64,000 nucleotides of DNA from Flagellimonas okinawensis (GCF_029194005.1 NZ_JARFVA010000001.1:992001-1056000); one strand, 5' to 3'. Positions 1 through 7,258 are shown, counted from the first letter of the stretch. A program made the numbers and translations. Notes: generated by a model from the sequence alone, not told the origin.

Positions 1-410
1 AAAAGAAGCGCTACCAAGATTATCCCCTCGTATTGCTGCAATACTCCATCAAAATAAATAAAGCCACAAAAAAGCAACGAAGATGCAATCATAACGGGCC
101 AGTCGGTGGTATAAAAACTTTTCCTGACATCTATACTACCCATTATTACGGTAATGGCCAGAACAAGACCCAAATTGGCTATATTGGACCCAACCACATT
201 TCCCAAGGACAAATCCGGAAAGCCATCCAGAGCTGCTTTTATACTAACAATAAGTTCGGGTGCCGAGGTGGCAAAGGAAACCACCGTCATTCCAATTACA
301 ATTTTTGGAATAAATAGGCGCAAAGACAATGCTACTGCTGATTTTAATAACCAATTACCTCCTGCAATAAGCAGAACCAGCCCCAATACAATAAAAAGTA
401 GATTTCCCAA
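1..410 (-). CDS. Na+/Ca2+ antiporter, CaCA family (YrbG-like), 5' part only
   Basis: Inner-membrane cation antiporter that exchanges Ca2+ for Na+ or H+. The frame is open from about 410 to the left window edge, so only the N-terminal part (about 136 residues) is present. It shows a first hydrophobic helix, a GGNWLL segment, and then the alpha-1 repeat, seen as GMTVVSFATSAPEL followed by GNVVGSNIANLGL, which is the ion-binding signature of the family. No ATG lies near the expected N-terminus. TTG at 410-408 is my choice; ATT at 419 is the only earlier option. It is divergent from the BlaI-like gene, and the shared intergenic region holds that gene's operators. Confidence 0.85.
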   Translation of the reverse strand, partial: MGNLLFIVLGLVLLIAGGNWLLKSAVALSLRLFIPKIVIGMTVVSFATSAPELIVSIKAALDGFPDLSLGNVVGSNIANLGLVLAITVIMGSIDVRKSFYTTDWPVMIASSLLFCGFIYFDGVLQQYEGIILVALL

Positions 411-476
411 AAAGTGAATTTTAGGGTAAAGATAATGGAAGATTTATTCACTAAAGAAGGTTATTTAAAAAAGAAA

Positions 477-541
477 AACTATAAAAATAGTTAACAAACT
501 ATAATAATAGTTGTTTAACTATGATTTTAGTATTATGTTTG
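477..541 (+). promoter_or_regulatory. BlaI-type operators overlapping a Bacteroidota promoter
   Basis: Two palindromes, AACTATAAAAATAGTT (477-492) and AACTATAATAATAGTT (497-512), are spaced exactly 20 bp apart. A third half-site AACTAT follows at 517-522, again 20 bp on. The -33 element TTG (511-513) lies at the edge of the second palindrome, and TATGTTTG (534-541) matches the -7 consensus TAnnTTTG with a 20-bp spacer. Expected transcription start is near 548, 13 bp before the BlaI-like ATG. The layout suggests repression by the product of the first gene. Confidence 0.75.
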
Positions 542-560
542 GGCATCAAATGTTCAAATC

Positions 561-920
561 ATGCAAAAATTAACCAATAAGGAAGAGGAAATCATGAAGA
601 TCCTTTGGGAGCTGGAAAAGGCTTTTGTAAAGGAAATCTTGGAAAAAATAGAAGGTGAGAAACCGCATTACAATACGCTTTCCACGATTGTGAGGAATCT
701 TCAGGAAAAGGGATTTGTGGATTACGAGGCCTTTGGCAACACACATCGCTACTTCCCTGTTGTGAGCAAGGAACAATACCGTAAAAAATATGTGAATGCG
801 GCCATTGCCGATTATTATAATGATTCTTATAAAAGTTTGGTATCACACTTCGCCCAAGAAGAAAAGATATCCATCTCCGAACTTAAAGAAATTATAGATC
901 TAATAGAAAAGACCAAGTAA
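561..920 (+). CDS. BlaI/MecI/CopY-family transcriptional repressor
   Basis: Small winged-helix repressor of 119 residues, the usual length for BlaI/MecI. The N-terminus (LTNKEEEIMKILWELEKAFV) and the wing region (PHYNTLSTIVRNLQEKGFV) match the family's DNA-binding domain, which inserts the recognition helix at Tyr-Asn-Thr-Leu-Ser-Thr. The C-terminal third is the dimerisation and cleavage region. Its stop codon overlaps the start of the M56 metallopeptidase gene (TAATG), the classic BlaI-BlaR1 pairing, in which the membrane protease relieves repression by cleaving this protein. Palindromes just upstream are its probable autoregulatory operators. Confidence 0.92.
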   Translation: MQKLTNKEEEIMKILWELEKAFVKEILEKIEGEKPHYNTLSTIVRNLQEKGFVDYEAFGNTHRYFPVVSKEQYRKKYVNAAIADYYNDSYKSLVSHFAQEEKISISELKEIIDLIEKTK

Positions 921-2719
921 TGCAACCCATATTCAACTTCCTTATACAATCGGTATTAATTTCTGCAGGTTTTTTAGCTGTATATCATCTCTTTTTAAAA
1001 CGAGAGACCTTATTCAAAGAGAATAGATTGTTTTTATTGTCCGGCTTGGTGCTTGCCTTTACGTTTCCTTTGATTAAAATTCAAAAAACCGTAGTGGTTT
1101 CCAGATCTTCGCTTCTACAAGTATCGGAGACAGGTGCCGACACTGCTCCCTTGACCACTGAAAGCAGCTTGTTTACCCTTGAAAACATTCTTATTGCTAT
1201 ATATATTGGTGTATGCCTGGTATTGTTGACTAGGTTTATCATTAAACTTTTTGCGCTAAAAAAACTGGCCAGCAACGCTCACAGAAGACGTGAAAAACCA
1301 TATTTACATTTAGAAACAAAAAAGAAAATATCACCGTTTTCCTTTTTTAACTACATTTTTTACAACCCACACCTTTTTGATGCTAATGAACTTCACACGG
1401 TTTTAGAACACGAAAAAGTACACGCACGACAACTACATACCGTGGATATCCTATTGCTGGAATTATTAAAAATCGTTTTCTGGTTCAACCCTTTTCTATG
1501 GCTCTACAAAAGTGCTGTAAAACAAAACTTGGAATACCTAGCGGATTATTATGCCATTGCCGGTGTAGAAAGTAGAAAATCGTACCAGTACATTATGCTT
1601 AAGCAAGCAGTCGAAAAACAAGAATACAGTTTAGCTAATTCATTTTATAATTCATTAATCAAAAAACGAATAGTCATGTTAAATCAAAATCAATCCAAAA
1701 AAATCAATGTACTCAAAACCATGGCGGTCGCTCCACTACTAGGGCTGTTATTGGCTAGCTTTAGTATTGAGGAGACCTATCTTTACAAGGAATCCGATAG
1801 TGTTGATGCTATAATGGCAGACGAGACCACTAAAGAGGACAAAACTATTGAGTTGACCATTGACAAGAACACTACTGATACCGAGTTGGACAACATTAAA
1901 AAAGATTTGGCCAAAGATGGTATCGATTTCAGCTATACCACCGTTAGAAACGATGAAAGGGAAATCATAGGCATATCATTGCAAATGAGCGGTAAAAATT
2001 CAGAAGGCAAAACCTTTAGCGGCAATTACAATACTGATTCGCCCGGTCCTATTGGCCCCATTACCGTTTTATATGACGATGAGAACAACGCTGTCTCCTT
2101 TTGGAACGCACCAAAGAAGAATACCGTTAGAATACACACTTTAGATAAGGACAATATTTCTTGGACCACCTCGAACAAAGAAGAAATCGTGGTAAAGAAA
2201 GTCGATGGCAAGAAGAAGGTATTCATAAATGGCAAAGAGTTAGATGAAGACAAGATGCAAAGCATGGATATCCATTTAGATAATGAGGACGGAGAAGGAA
2301 GTGTTTTTGTGGTTCAAAGAAATAATGACGACACAAAACATGTAAAAATTGAAAAGATTGTAAGCAAAAAGGACGGAATGAATATCGTGAAAATTGTTGA
2401 TTCCGACGATGAAAATGACAAAGAGGTGAAAATAAAGAAAACCTCTAAAGTAATGATCATCAAAGACTCCGATGATGATGAAGATATTGAAGTAATCGGA
2501 GATGACGATGATACCAGCTATGTTTTTATAGACAATGATGGAAAGACCGAGCCTCTTTATTACATCGACGGTAAAAAAGTAAAATCCAAAGATTTAAAAG
2601 ACCTTTCCCCGAGCGCCATTAAAAATATGGTTGTACTTAAAGGTGACAAAGCTTTGGAGAAATATGGTAAAAAAGCAAAAAATGGGGTAATTGAGATTAC
2701 TCTTAAGAAGAATAAGTGA
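920..2719 (+). CDS. BlaR1-like M56 membrane metallopeptidase with C-terminal TonB-plug-like segment
   Basis: 599-residue membrane zinc protease coupled to the BlaI-like repressor. The N-terminal third has transmembrane helices (about 5-25, 37-53, 87-110) around a cytoplasmic protease domain. The HExxH motif is HEKVH at residues 164-168, with a likely third ligand Glu205 in NLEYLAD. A further helix near 257-275 leads to a large acidic, Asp/Lys-rich extracytoplasmic region instead of the penicillin-binding sensor of true BlaR1. The last 50 residues (LYYIDGKKV, then LKGDKALEKYGKKAKNGVIE) resemble the plug of SusC-type TonB-dependent receptors. Role by inference: envelope signal sensing and repressor cleavage; the signal is unknown. 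Confidence 0.85.
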   Translation: MQPIFNFLIQSVLISAGFLAVYHLFLKRETLFKENRLFLLSGLVLAFTFPLIKIQKTVVVSRSSLLQVSETGADTAPLTTESSLFTLENILIAIYIGVCLVLLTRFIIKLFALKKLASNAHRRREKPYLHLETKKKISPFSFFNYIFYNPHLFDANELHTVLEHEKVHARQLHTVDILLLELLKIVFWFNPFLWLYKSAVKQNLEYLADYYAIAGVESRKSYQYIMLKQAVEKQEYSLANSFYNSLIKKRIVMLNQNQSKKINVLKTMAVAPLLGLLLASFSIEETYLYKESDSVDAIMADETTKEDKTIELTIDKNTTDTELDNIKKDLAKDGIDFSYTTVRNDEREIIGISLQMSGKNSEGKTFSGNYNTDSPGPIGPITVLYDDENNAVSFWNAPKKNTVRIHTLDKDNISWTTSNKEEIVVKKVDGKKKVFINGKELDEDKMQSMDIHLDNEDGEGSVFVVQRNNDDTKHVKIEKIVSKKDGMNIVKIVDSDDENDKEVKIKKTSKVMIIKDSDDDEDIEVIGDDDDTSYVFIDNDGKTEPLYYIDGKKVKSKDLKDLSPSAIKNMVVLKGDKALEKYGKKAKNGVIEITLKKNK

Positions 2720-2751
2720 TTACGAAATAATCATTTTTTGATTAGTCCAAT

Positions 2752-2780
2752 GAACCGTCTTTAAAGGCGGTTCTTTTTTT
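2752..2780 (+). terminator. Rho-independent terminator after the BlaI/BlaR1-like pair
   Basis: GAACCGTC (2752-2759) pairs with GGCGGTTC (2766-2773), with one G-T wobble and a short loop, and is followed by a run of seven T. Confidence 0.85.
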
Positions 2781-3089
2781 CTACCTAAACGAAAGCCCCA
2801 AAATCGACCTCTTTTTAAACGAAACCTCCCTTGGTTTTTAAAATCCACTTAAAAAAGCCCCTACAATTCTAACATTTTTTAACTTTTAATAGCTTTTTCT
2901 ATTACAATTATAAACTTTCAACAAGGAGAAGTGTTTCAGTTGTAGAGCCTTGTCGTTTTTTTTAATTCAATCTCGTATTCATTTGCATAGATTTTAATGT
3001 AATCACTTGGAAGCATGACTTTTATCATTATATATTCGAAAATATAACAGTAGCATAATTGTTTTTTTTAACTCTAAATCAATCACAAA

Positions 3090-3155
3090 ATGATCGCAAT
3101 CGTAAAGTTTTTCATCACACTTCTCATGCAACTCTTAACGGTTATTTTTATATAA
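3090..3155 (+). CDS. possible hydrophobic microprotein (21 residues)
   Basis: A short ATG-to-TAA frame encodes an almost entirely hydrophobic peptide with a single Lys at residue 6 and a Gln near the middle, just long enough to cross a membrane. Many small membrane or toxin-like peptides look like this. No clear promoter and no Shine-Dalgarno sequence were seen, so it may be chance in AT-rich DNA. Confidence 0.2.
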   Translation: MIAIVKFFITLLMQLLTVIFI

Positions 3156-3213
3156 AACCGTGGAGGGTTACCTCTTTAAAAGCAACGTTCCATAGCTTGT
3201 AGCCAGCTTTATC

Positions 3214-3221
3214 TATATTTG
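3214..3221 (+). promoter_or_regulatory. candidate -7 element for the 49-residue gene
   Basis: TATATTTG is an exact TAnnTTTG match 19 bp before the ATG at 3241. The nearest upstream TTG (3197-3199) gives only a 14-bp spacer, shorter than usual, so the -33 element is uncertain. Confidence 0.4.
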
Positions 3222-3240
3222 TCCAAAGCGATATAGTTTT

Positions 3241-3390
3241 ATGTTTTACAAGATATTGGCAAAAATCAATAAAGTGTTGCTCCCCTCCTACACCAAAAAG
3301 GGTTTAGATCTATCACAAGCATCTAAATTGCAGTTGGCCATAATAGGATGGCGATACTTTGTGACCAAAAAGGCTTTAGATCAATATTGA
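3241..3390 (+). CDS. small conserved flavobacterial protein (49 residues)
   Basis: ATG at 3241 opens a 49-codon frame encoding a basic protein (MFYKILAKINKVLLPSYTKK at the start; later IGWRYFVTKKAL). I recall short proteins of this pattern (FKILAKINK-LPSYTKK-L-GWR-YVT) across Flavobacteriaceae, often labelled SsrA-binding protein although they lack the SmpB fold and length; that label should be distrusted. The pattern of charged and hydrophobic residues suggests one or two amphipathic helices. Its last 10 bp overlap the 3' end of the convergent apt gene. Function unknown. Confidence 0.7.
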   Translation: MFYKILAKINKVLLPSYTKKGLDLSQASKLQLAIIGWRYFVTKKALDQY

Positions 3391-3893
3391 AGCAATGTTT
3401 CCTTGGGGTAACCTTTAATTTTTTCGGCACCTTTTAAAAAGGTAAGTTCAATTAAAAAATTGCACTGGACCACCTCTCCGCCAAGTTTTTCAACAAGTTT
3501 ACATACCGCTTGGGCTGTTCCTCCCGTCGCCAGTACATCATCATGTATTAACACCCTATCGCCTTTTTCTATGGCATCTGCGTGGATTTCCAAGGTTCCT
3601 GTTCCATATTCCAAGTCATAAGATTCGGAAATGGTCTCAAAAGGAAGTTTACCCGACTTTCGAACGGTCACAAAACCGGCTCCGATTTTTTCGGCGAGCA
3701 TGGGAGCAAATATAAAGCCTCGACTATCTACACCTACCACTTTGTCAATTTTCAAATTGGCAGTTAATCCAACAAGCGCTTCACCTGCTTTTTGAAAAGC
3801 TTTGGGGTCTTTTAACAAAGGGGTAATGTCCTTAAAAACCACGCCTGGCTTAGGGAAGTCCTTGATATCACGTATGTATGGGGCAAAATCCAT
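3381..3893 (-). CDS. apt: adenine phosphoribosyltransferase
   Basis: Cytoplasmic purine salvage enzyme that makes AMP and pyrophosphate from adenine and PRPP. At 170 residues it is full length. The PRPP-binding loop is seen as VLIHDDVLATGGTA, and the adenine-side motif as VGVDSRGFIFAPMLAEKIGAGFVTVRK; the N-terminus (IRDIKDFPKPGVVFKDITPLL) is characteristic of Apt. It lies alone on the minus strand, divergent from tRNA-Arg and convergent with the small 49-residue gene. Confidence 0.97.
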   Translation of the reverse strand: MDFAPYIRDIKDFPKPGVVFKDITPLLKDPKAFQKAGEALVGLTANLKIDKVVGVDSRGFIFAPMLAEKIGAGFVTVRKSGKLPFETISESYDLEYGTGTLEIHADAIEKGDRVLIHDDVLATGGTAQAVCKLVEKLGGEVVQCNFLIELTFLKGAEKIKGYPKETLLQY

Positions 3894-3910
3894 TATTTTA
3901 TTTGCTAGGG

Positions 3911-3942
3911 TTTTGTGGTAAAGTTAAAAAGAAATATATTTG
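3911..3942 (+). promoter_or_regulatory. promoter of tRNA-Arg
   Basis: TTTTG (3911-3915) and TATATTTG (3935-3942) are separated by 19 bp, an excellent match to the Bacteroidota housekeeping promoter. The tRNA begins 15 bp after the -7 element. Confidence 0.8.
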
Positions 3943-3956
3943 CAGCCCTTAAATAA

Positions 3957-4030
3957 GGCCGCGTGGCGCAACTGAATAGCGCATCTGATTACGGCTCAGA
4001 AGGTTGCAGGTTTGAATCCTGCCGCGGTCA
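3957..4030 (+). tRNA. tRNA-Arg (anticodon ACG)
   Basis: Complete 74-nt cloverleaf. Acceptor GGCCGCG pairs with CGCGGTC (one G-U). The D-stem is GCGC/GCGC, the anticodon stem TCTGA/TCAGA with loop TTACGGC giving ACG, the T-stem GCAGG/CCTGC, and the discriminator is A; CCA is not encoded. The 3' half (from 3996) is also, on the other strand, the end of the serine recombinase frame, which marks the gene as the attachment site of the adjacent element. Confidence 0.95.
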
Positions 4031-5600
4031 CTAAACGGGATTTTTCACAAATCGAGTGGAAATTCCCGTTTTTTATTTCCTTTAAATTACCTGAAAACGA
4101 ACTGATTGCGCCAAAAATTTCGTTGACCCGAAAAGTTTGAACTGCTTTGTTTTTGAAGTCATACACAATCCCGTCGGGGAACACCATATATTGTATGGCC
4201 CTTTTTGTTTCCAAATCCCCTAACCTCCATAAATACGATAAGTTACAAGCGTAATCGAGTGCTATTTTTACTGACTTTTTGAGGTTTGAACTATTTATCC
4301 CGCCATTCTCCAATTTCATCTCCAATTCCCTTTGTTTAGCTTTCAGTTCAGGCATAAAAAGATCATATTGGGACTTTGTGATTTCGTTCAACAAAACGAA
4401 TCTTCTTTCCAATGTATTTATCTGCTCTCCGATTTGAGCGAGTTCTTTGGTCAATCGTTTTTGGTCGTTAAGTGCTTCTTGATTATTAGCCAACAAGGTA
4501 TCGTGTATGATATCGGTCAAAGGTTCGATATACTTTTTATCGGCTATGGCATACCTGTTCAAAACATTTATAAACTCTTCATGAAGCTTTTTTGCGCTTC
4601 TGCTTTCCCTGCTTCCCTTACGCCTGTTCTTGTAATAATATAGCCCCTTTTTCTTCACGATAAACCCAGTATAAGGTGTCCCACAAACTGAAGATCTGAC
4701 AAACTGTTTTAATGGCAGATTTTCATCGTCGTACGAATATTTCTTGGGTGTATCTCCCTCGTGAAGTAGATTATGGATCTTTAAAAAGATTTCTTTCGAT
4801 ATCAGGGCCTCGTGTTTTCCTTGAATCACTTCTCCAGGAATTAGGCTATTGACAATAAGTCCACAATAGAATGGATTTCTAAAAAGATCGGTCAATTTTT
4901 TTGCATGTATGTCCATGCCCTTTTCTTTGAGCCGTTTTGCAATCTCGACATGGGACATATTGGCATTGGCCTTCCATAAAAAAGCTTGCTTCAACAATTT
5001 TCCTTCTTCGGTAATTACGAAATTCGGGACCTTTCCTTTCCCAGGATTTGTATTGGTATATCCAAATGGGTAGGCTCCCGTCCAATGCCCCCTTCGCAGC
5101 TTCTCCCGCATTCCCGTAATGGATTTGTCCCTACGGACCTGATTGTCGAAGTGGGAGAACATATGGTACAGGTTTTCTTGGAAGGTCCCAGCACTCGTGG
5201 TTACATCGATTTCCTGGGTGGCCGAAATAACGGCCACTCCCTGCTTTTTTAACTGCTCGCTGATATAGGCACCGTTCGCGCCCGTACGTGAAAACCTATC
5301 GTAGGAATAGACAATGATATAGCCAATGTTCTTTCTCCTTTTGACATATTTCAACATCCTTTGAAATTCCCTACGTTCATCGCTCTTTGCGGATTCATAG
5401 GTTCCCCCGAAATATTCCAGAACTTCCAATTCCTTTCGAAGTGCATACTCCTGGCAATATTTAAGTTGGGTGCTGAGACTGGCATTTTTGTCAAATTGCT
5501 CTTTACTGGAAACACGGGTGTAGATAACGGCCGTATTGTTTTTCCCTATAATCCTCCCCTTTTCCCTTTTGGCAAATTGATCAAATACCTCTAAGTTCAT
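3996..5600 (-). CDS. large serine recombinase (site-specific integrase)
   Basis: 534 residues from the ATG at 5600, which overlaps the stop of the upstream small gene (ATGA); an in-frame start at 5627 is less likely. The resolvase domain (about 22-170) has the catalytic Ser31 in YTRVSSKEQ and YDRFSRTG. The recombinase domain follows (about 190-300), then a degenerate zinc-ribbon region (RSSVCGTPYTGF, then YYYKNRRKGSRESRSA) in which most of the Cys ligands expected for the family are missing, and a coiled coil near 390-430. The last residues (VTAAGFKPATF) are encoded inside tRNA-Arg, so the C-terminus was fixed by integration. It would catalyse integration and excision of the element. Confidence 0.92.
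   Translation of the reverse strand: MNLEVFDQFAKREKGRIIGKNNTAVIYTRVSSKEQFDKNASLSTQLKYCQEYALRKELEVLEYFGGTYESAKSDERREFQRMLKYVKRRKNIGYIIVYSYDRFSRTGANGAYISEQLKKQGVAVISATQEIDVTTSAGTFQENLYHMFSHFDNQVRRDKSITGMREKLRRGHWTGAYPFGYTNTNPGKGKVPNFVITEEGKLLKQAFLWKANANMSHVEIAKRLKEKGMDIHAKKLTDLFRNPFYCGLIVNSLIPGEVIQGKHEALISKEIFLKIHNLLHEGDTPKKYSYDDENLPLKQFVRSSVCGTPYTGFIVKKKGLYYYKNRRKGSRESRSAKKLHEEFINVLNRYAIADKKYIEPLTDIIHDTLLANNQEALNDQKRLTKELAQIGEQINTLERRFVLLNEITKSQYDLFMPELKAKQRELEMKLENGGINSSNLKKSVKIALDYACNLSYLWRLGDLETKRAIQYMVFPDGIVYDFKNKAVQTFRVNEIFGAISSFSGNLKEIKNGNFHSICEKSRLVTAAGFKPATF
4034..4074 (+). terminator. terminator after tRNA-Arg
   Basis: AACGGGA (4034-4040) pairs with TCCCGTT (4064-4070), with further pairing of TTTCAC to GTGGAAA inside, followed by T-rich sequence. 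It lies 3 bp beyond the tRNA, within the antisense recombinase coding region, and so was brought in by the element. Confidence 0.65.
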
Positions 5601-5776
5601 ATGTTCCCTTTTTGGATATGGCGGCAAACTATGTTGGCGAGTTCCCTGAGTTGCTCCAAGATTTTTTCCGCCTCTTCCTCCGAATAATCCTCAAACCCTT
5701 TAAATGTCTTGAGCCATGTGCTGTTGAATGTTCTGTTTTTCTGCCTTTGTTCAATGATTGTGTTGGACATTTCCAT
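5597..5776 (-). CDS. small unknown protein upstream of the recombinase (59 residues)
   Basis: ATG at 5776 (or 5770, in frame) opens a frame encoding a polar, helical peptide with the segments FNSTWLKTFKGFEDYSEEEA and EKILEQLRELANIV. The stop overlaps the recombinase ATG at 5600 by four bases (ATGA), so the two are translationally coupled. That makes it a likely accessory of the recombinase, perhaps an excision or directionality factor by analogy with similarly placed small genes, but no family was recognised. Too short for usual ORF cut-offs. Confidence 0.6.
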   Translation of the reverse strand: MEMSNTIIEQRQKNRTFNSTWLKTFKGFEDYSEEEAEKILEQLRELANIVCRHIQKGNI

Positions 5777-5906
5777 TAAATAGCAGTAGCTCCTTTATCT
5801 CGTATGGTCACTACCGTATTTGTATAAGCAGGCTTTAATTTACCTTTTTTAACTATTTAAATCCAGTATCGGATGACAATTTTATCCCTTGAATATTAAT
5901 GGTTGG

Positions 5907-6197
5907 TTAACTTCTTTTAGTTTTTCCGGAAGGGGAGACTTTTTTCCTGAATATCCTGTTTACACAAACAATCTTACCATTGCTCTGTTTGATTTCCAGG
6001 TTCTGAAAATCATGTTGCTTCAACAGGTCTATAATTCGCTCTCCTGTATGCATTCTCTCAAGACCTTCAATAACATCTACCTCTCCATTTTTAACAATCA
6101 GTTTGATGGATATGAACCTTTTGCTGCGTACCATTTCCAATACCTGGATTTCGGAAGGGGACAATCCTGAAAGTTTTTGCTTGTTGATTTTTTCCAT
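5907..6197 (-). CDS. unknown element-borne protein (96 residues)
   Basis: A basic 96-residue protein. The first half (SPSEIQVLEMVRSKRFISIK, then VDVIEGLERM) and the second half (IDLLKQHDFQNLEIK, then KIVCVNRIFRKK) alternate helices and strands, compatible with a small winged-helix or MerR-like DNA-binding fold, but no diagnostic motif was seen. It starts 11 bp after the relaxase stop on the same strand, so it is probably the last gene of the mobilization operon. Confidence 0.6.
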   Translation of the reverse strand: MEKINKQKLSGLSPSEIQVLEMVRSKRFISIKLIVKNGEVDVIEGLERMHTGERIIDLLKQHDFQNLEIKQSNGKIVCVNRIFRKKVSPSGKTKRS

Positions 6198-6208
6198 AAG
6201 TTCAAGTT

Positions 6209-7258
6209 TTATAGGCCCAGCCCTTTCCTTTTCTTTTTTCTTTTGGACTTTTTCCTCGCACCATGGTCATTGAGTTCTAGTTTGAAAGGGGTCCAATCCG
6301 TTTCATTAGCCAAAGGCCCGGTCATTCCATTTCCCTCAATTTTTCCCACATGACCTTTTGATTGTTCAGAAGGATCTTCAGTGCCTTTTGCAACTCCCTC
6401 ACTTCTTGGCTCAGGTTTGATTGCCGTTCCAAGGTTTCCTTTACCAAATCTATCAGTTCCCCGTTCTTTTCCATTAGTCGATAGTACAACTGCACGGTCT
6501 CTGTCTTGCCCATAATCGATTTGTTTTACGATACTGTTCCATGAATATTTTTTGCCAAGCGTACTGCCTTTGTACACTATGCCTTTATAGTTGAACGATA
6601 TGCCCGAGACCCTGCCCGTGGTCTCGCTTATGTTGAATCTTGGCGAGATATTTTGCTCCTGTAGCAACTTGATAAATCCTGTTGTGTCCGTTGCCCTTGA
6701 GATTGCCGAACCGATCCGCTCCTGAAGTATCAGTTTGATGGGCAGATTACCCGTTCTCAGGGTTTTCTCGATCTCTTTCTGGGTAAGCGGTTTTTCGGCA
6801 CCAGTCTTTACAGAAATTTGGGACAGCCCGTATTTCCTTTCCAAATCATTGAGCACTTCCCGGCTCCTTCTTTTAATGTTGCTGTCACTTGTTGTCCTGC
6901 CCGAATACCTGACCCTGTTGGCCACTATATGGATGTGTTCGTGTTCCGTGTCCGTATGACGGTACATAATGAACTGGTTGTTATCGAAACCCATCCTCAT
7001 CAGATAGTCGCATCCGAAGGATGCAAACTCCTTATCGTTCAATCGATCTGAGTAGGGCAGGTTCAAGGAAACATGGAATACCGCATTCCCAAGCCCCGGA
7101 CGCAATTGCCTGACTAAATTGAATTCCTGTGTCATGTTTACCGCTGTGGATTGTCCGATATTGGAATCGATCACATATCCGACCCCTTCTTCCACCTTCT
7201 TTTCATTGTAGGCCAGAACTCCGTAAAAATCCTTTCCTATGGTTATCTTACCTATCAT
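6209..7258 (-). CDS. relaxase / mobilization nuclease (PF03432-type, MobB-like)
   Basis: 349-residue relaxase that nicks the transfer origin and pilots the single strand. The three-His metal motif is seen at residues 101-112 (HTDTEHEHIHIV), with the N-terminal Tyr region (FYGVLAYNEKK, 11-21) and an FHVSLNLP strand at 61-68, as in Bacteroides mobilization relaxases. The nuclease domain spans about 1-240. The C-terminal 110 residues are low-complexity and charged, ending in a Lys/Arg-rich tail, and a second reading frame (6322-6513) is overprinted on them. The start overlaps the end of the MobC-like gene by 11 bp, indicating coupling. Confidence 0.9.
   Translation of the reverse strand: MIGKITIGKDFYGVLAYNEKKVEEGVGYVIDSNIGQSTAVNMTQEFNLVRQLRPGLGNAVFHVSLNLPYSDRLNDKEFASFGCDYLMRMGFDNNQFIMYRHTDTEHEHIHIVANRVRYSGRTTSDSNIKRRSREVLNDLERKYGLSQISVKTGAEKPLTQKEIEKTLRTGNLPIKLILQERIGSAISRATDTTGFIKLLQEQNISPRFNISETTGRVSGISFNYKGIVYKGSTLGKKYSWNSIVKQIDYGQDRDRAVVLSTNGKERGTDRFGKGNLGTAIKPEPRSEGVAKGTEDPSEQSKGHVGKIEGNGMTGPLANETDWTPFKLELNDHGARKKSKRKKKRKGLGL
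6322..6513 (-). CDS. possible coiled-coil protein overprinted on the relaxase tail (63 residues)
   Basis: Same strand as the relaxase but another frame. ATG to stop encodes a highly regular amphipathic helix (YYRLMEKNGELIDLVKETLE and LSQEVRELQKALKILLNNQK). The overlapping relaxase residues (about 249-312) are disordered-looking, which is what is expected when the second frame is the constrained one. It has Glu/Lys/Leu composition typical of real coiled coils, unlike shadow ORFs. Not proven; no family known to me. Confidence 0.45.
   Translation of the reverse strand: MGKTETVQLYYRLMEKNGELIDLVKETLERQSNLSQEVRELQKALKILLNNQKVMWEKLREME

Larger units (their letters stand above)
2781..3240. other. 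AT-rich intergenic region with one orphan hairpin
   Basis: No substantial gene is seen. ACAAGG (2921-2926) can pair with CCTTGT (2948-2953) directly before CG and eight T, which looks like a terminator for a short transcript with no ORF. I could not find a convincing promoter upstream of it. A 21-codon ORF (3090-3155) and the -7 element for the next gene are listed separately. Confidence 0.4.

Noticed and set aside
33..417. Two plus-strand ORFs at the left edge
   Set aside because: They are shadows; the minus strand here encodes a clear CaCA antiporter with GNVVGSNIANLGL.
2921..2963. Independent small RNA ending at the orphan hairpin
   Set aside because: The stem is only 6 bp and no promoter was readable upstream; kept only as a note on the region.
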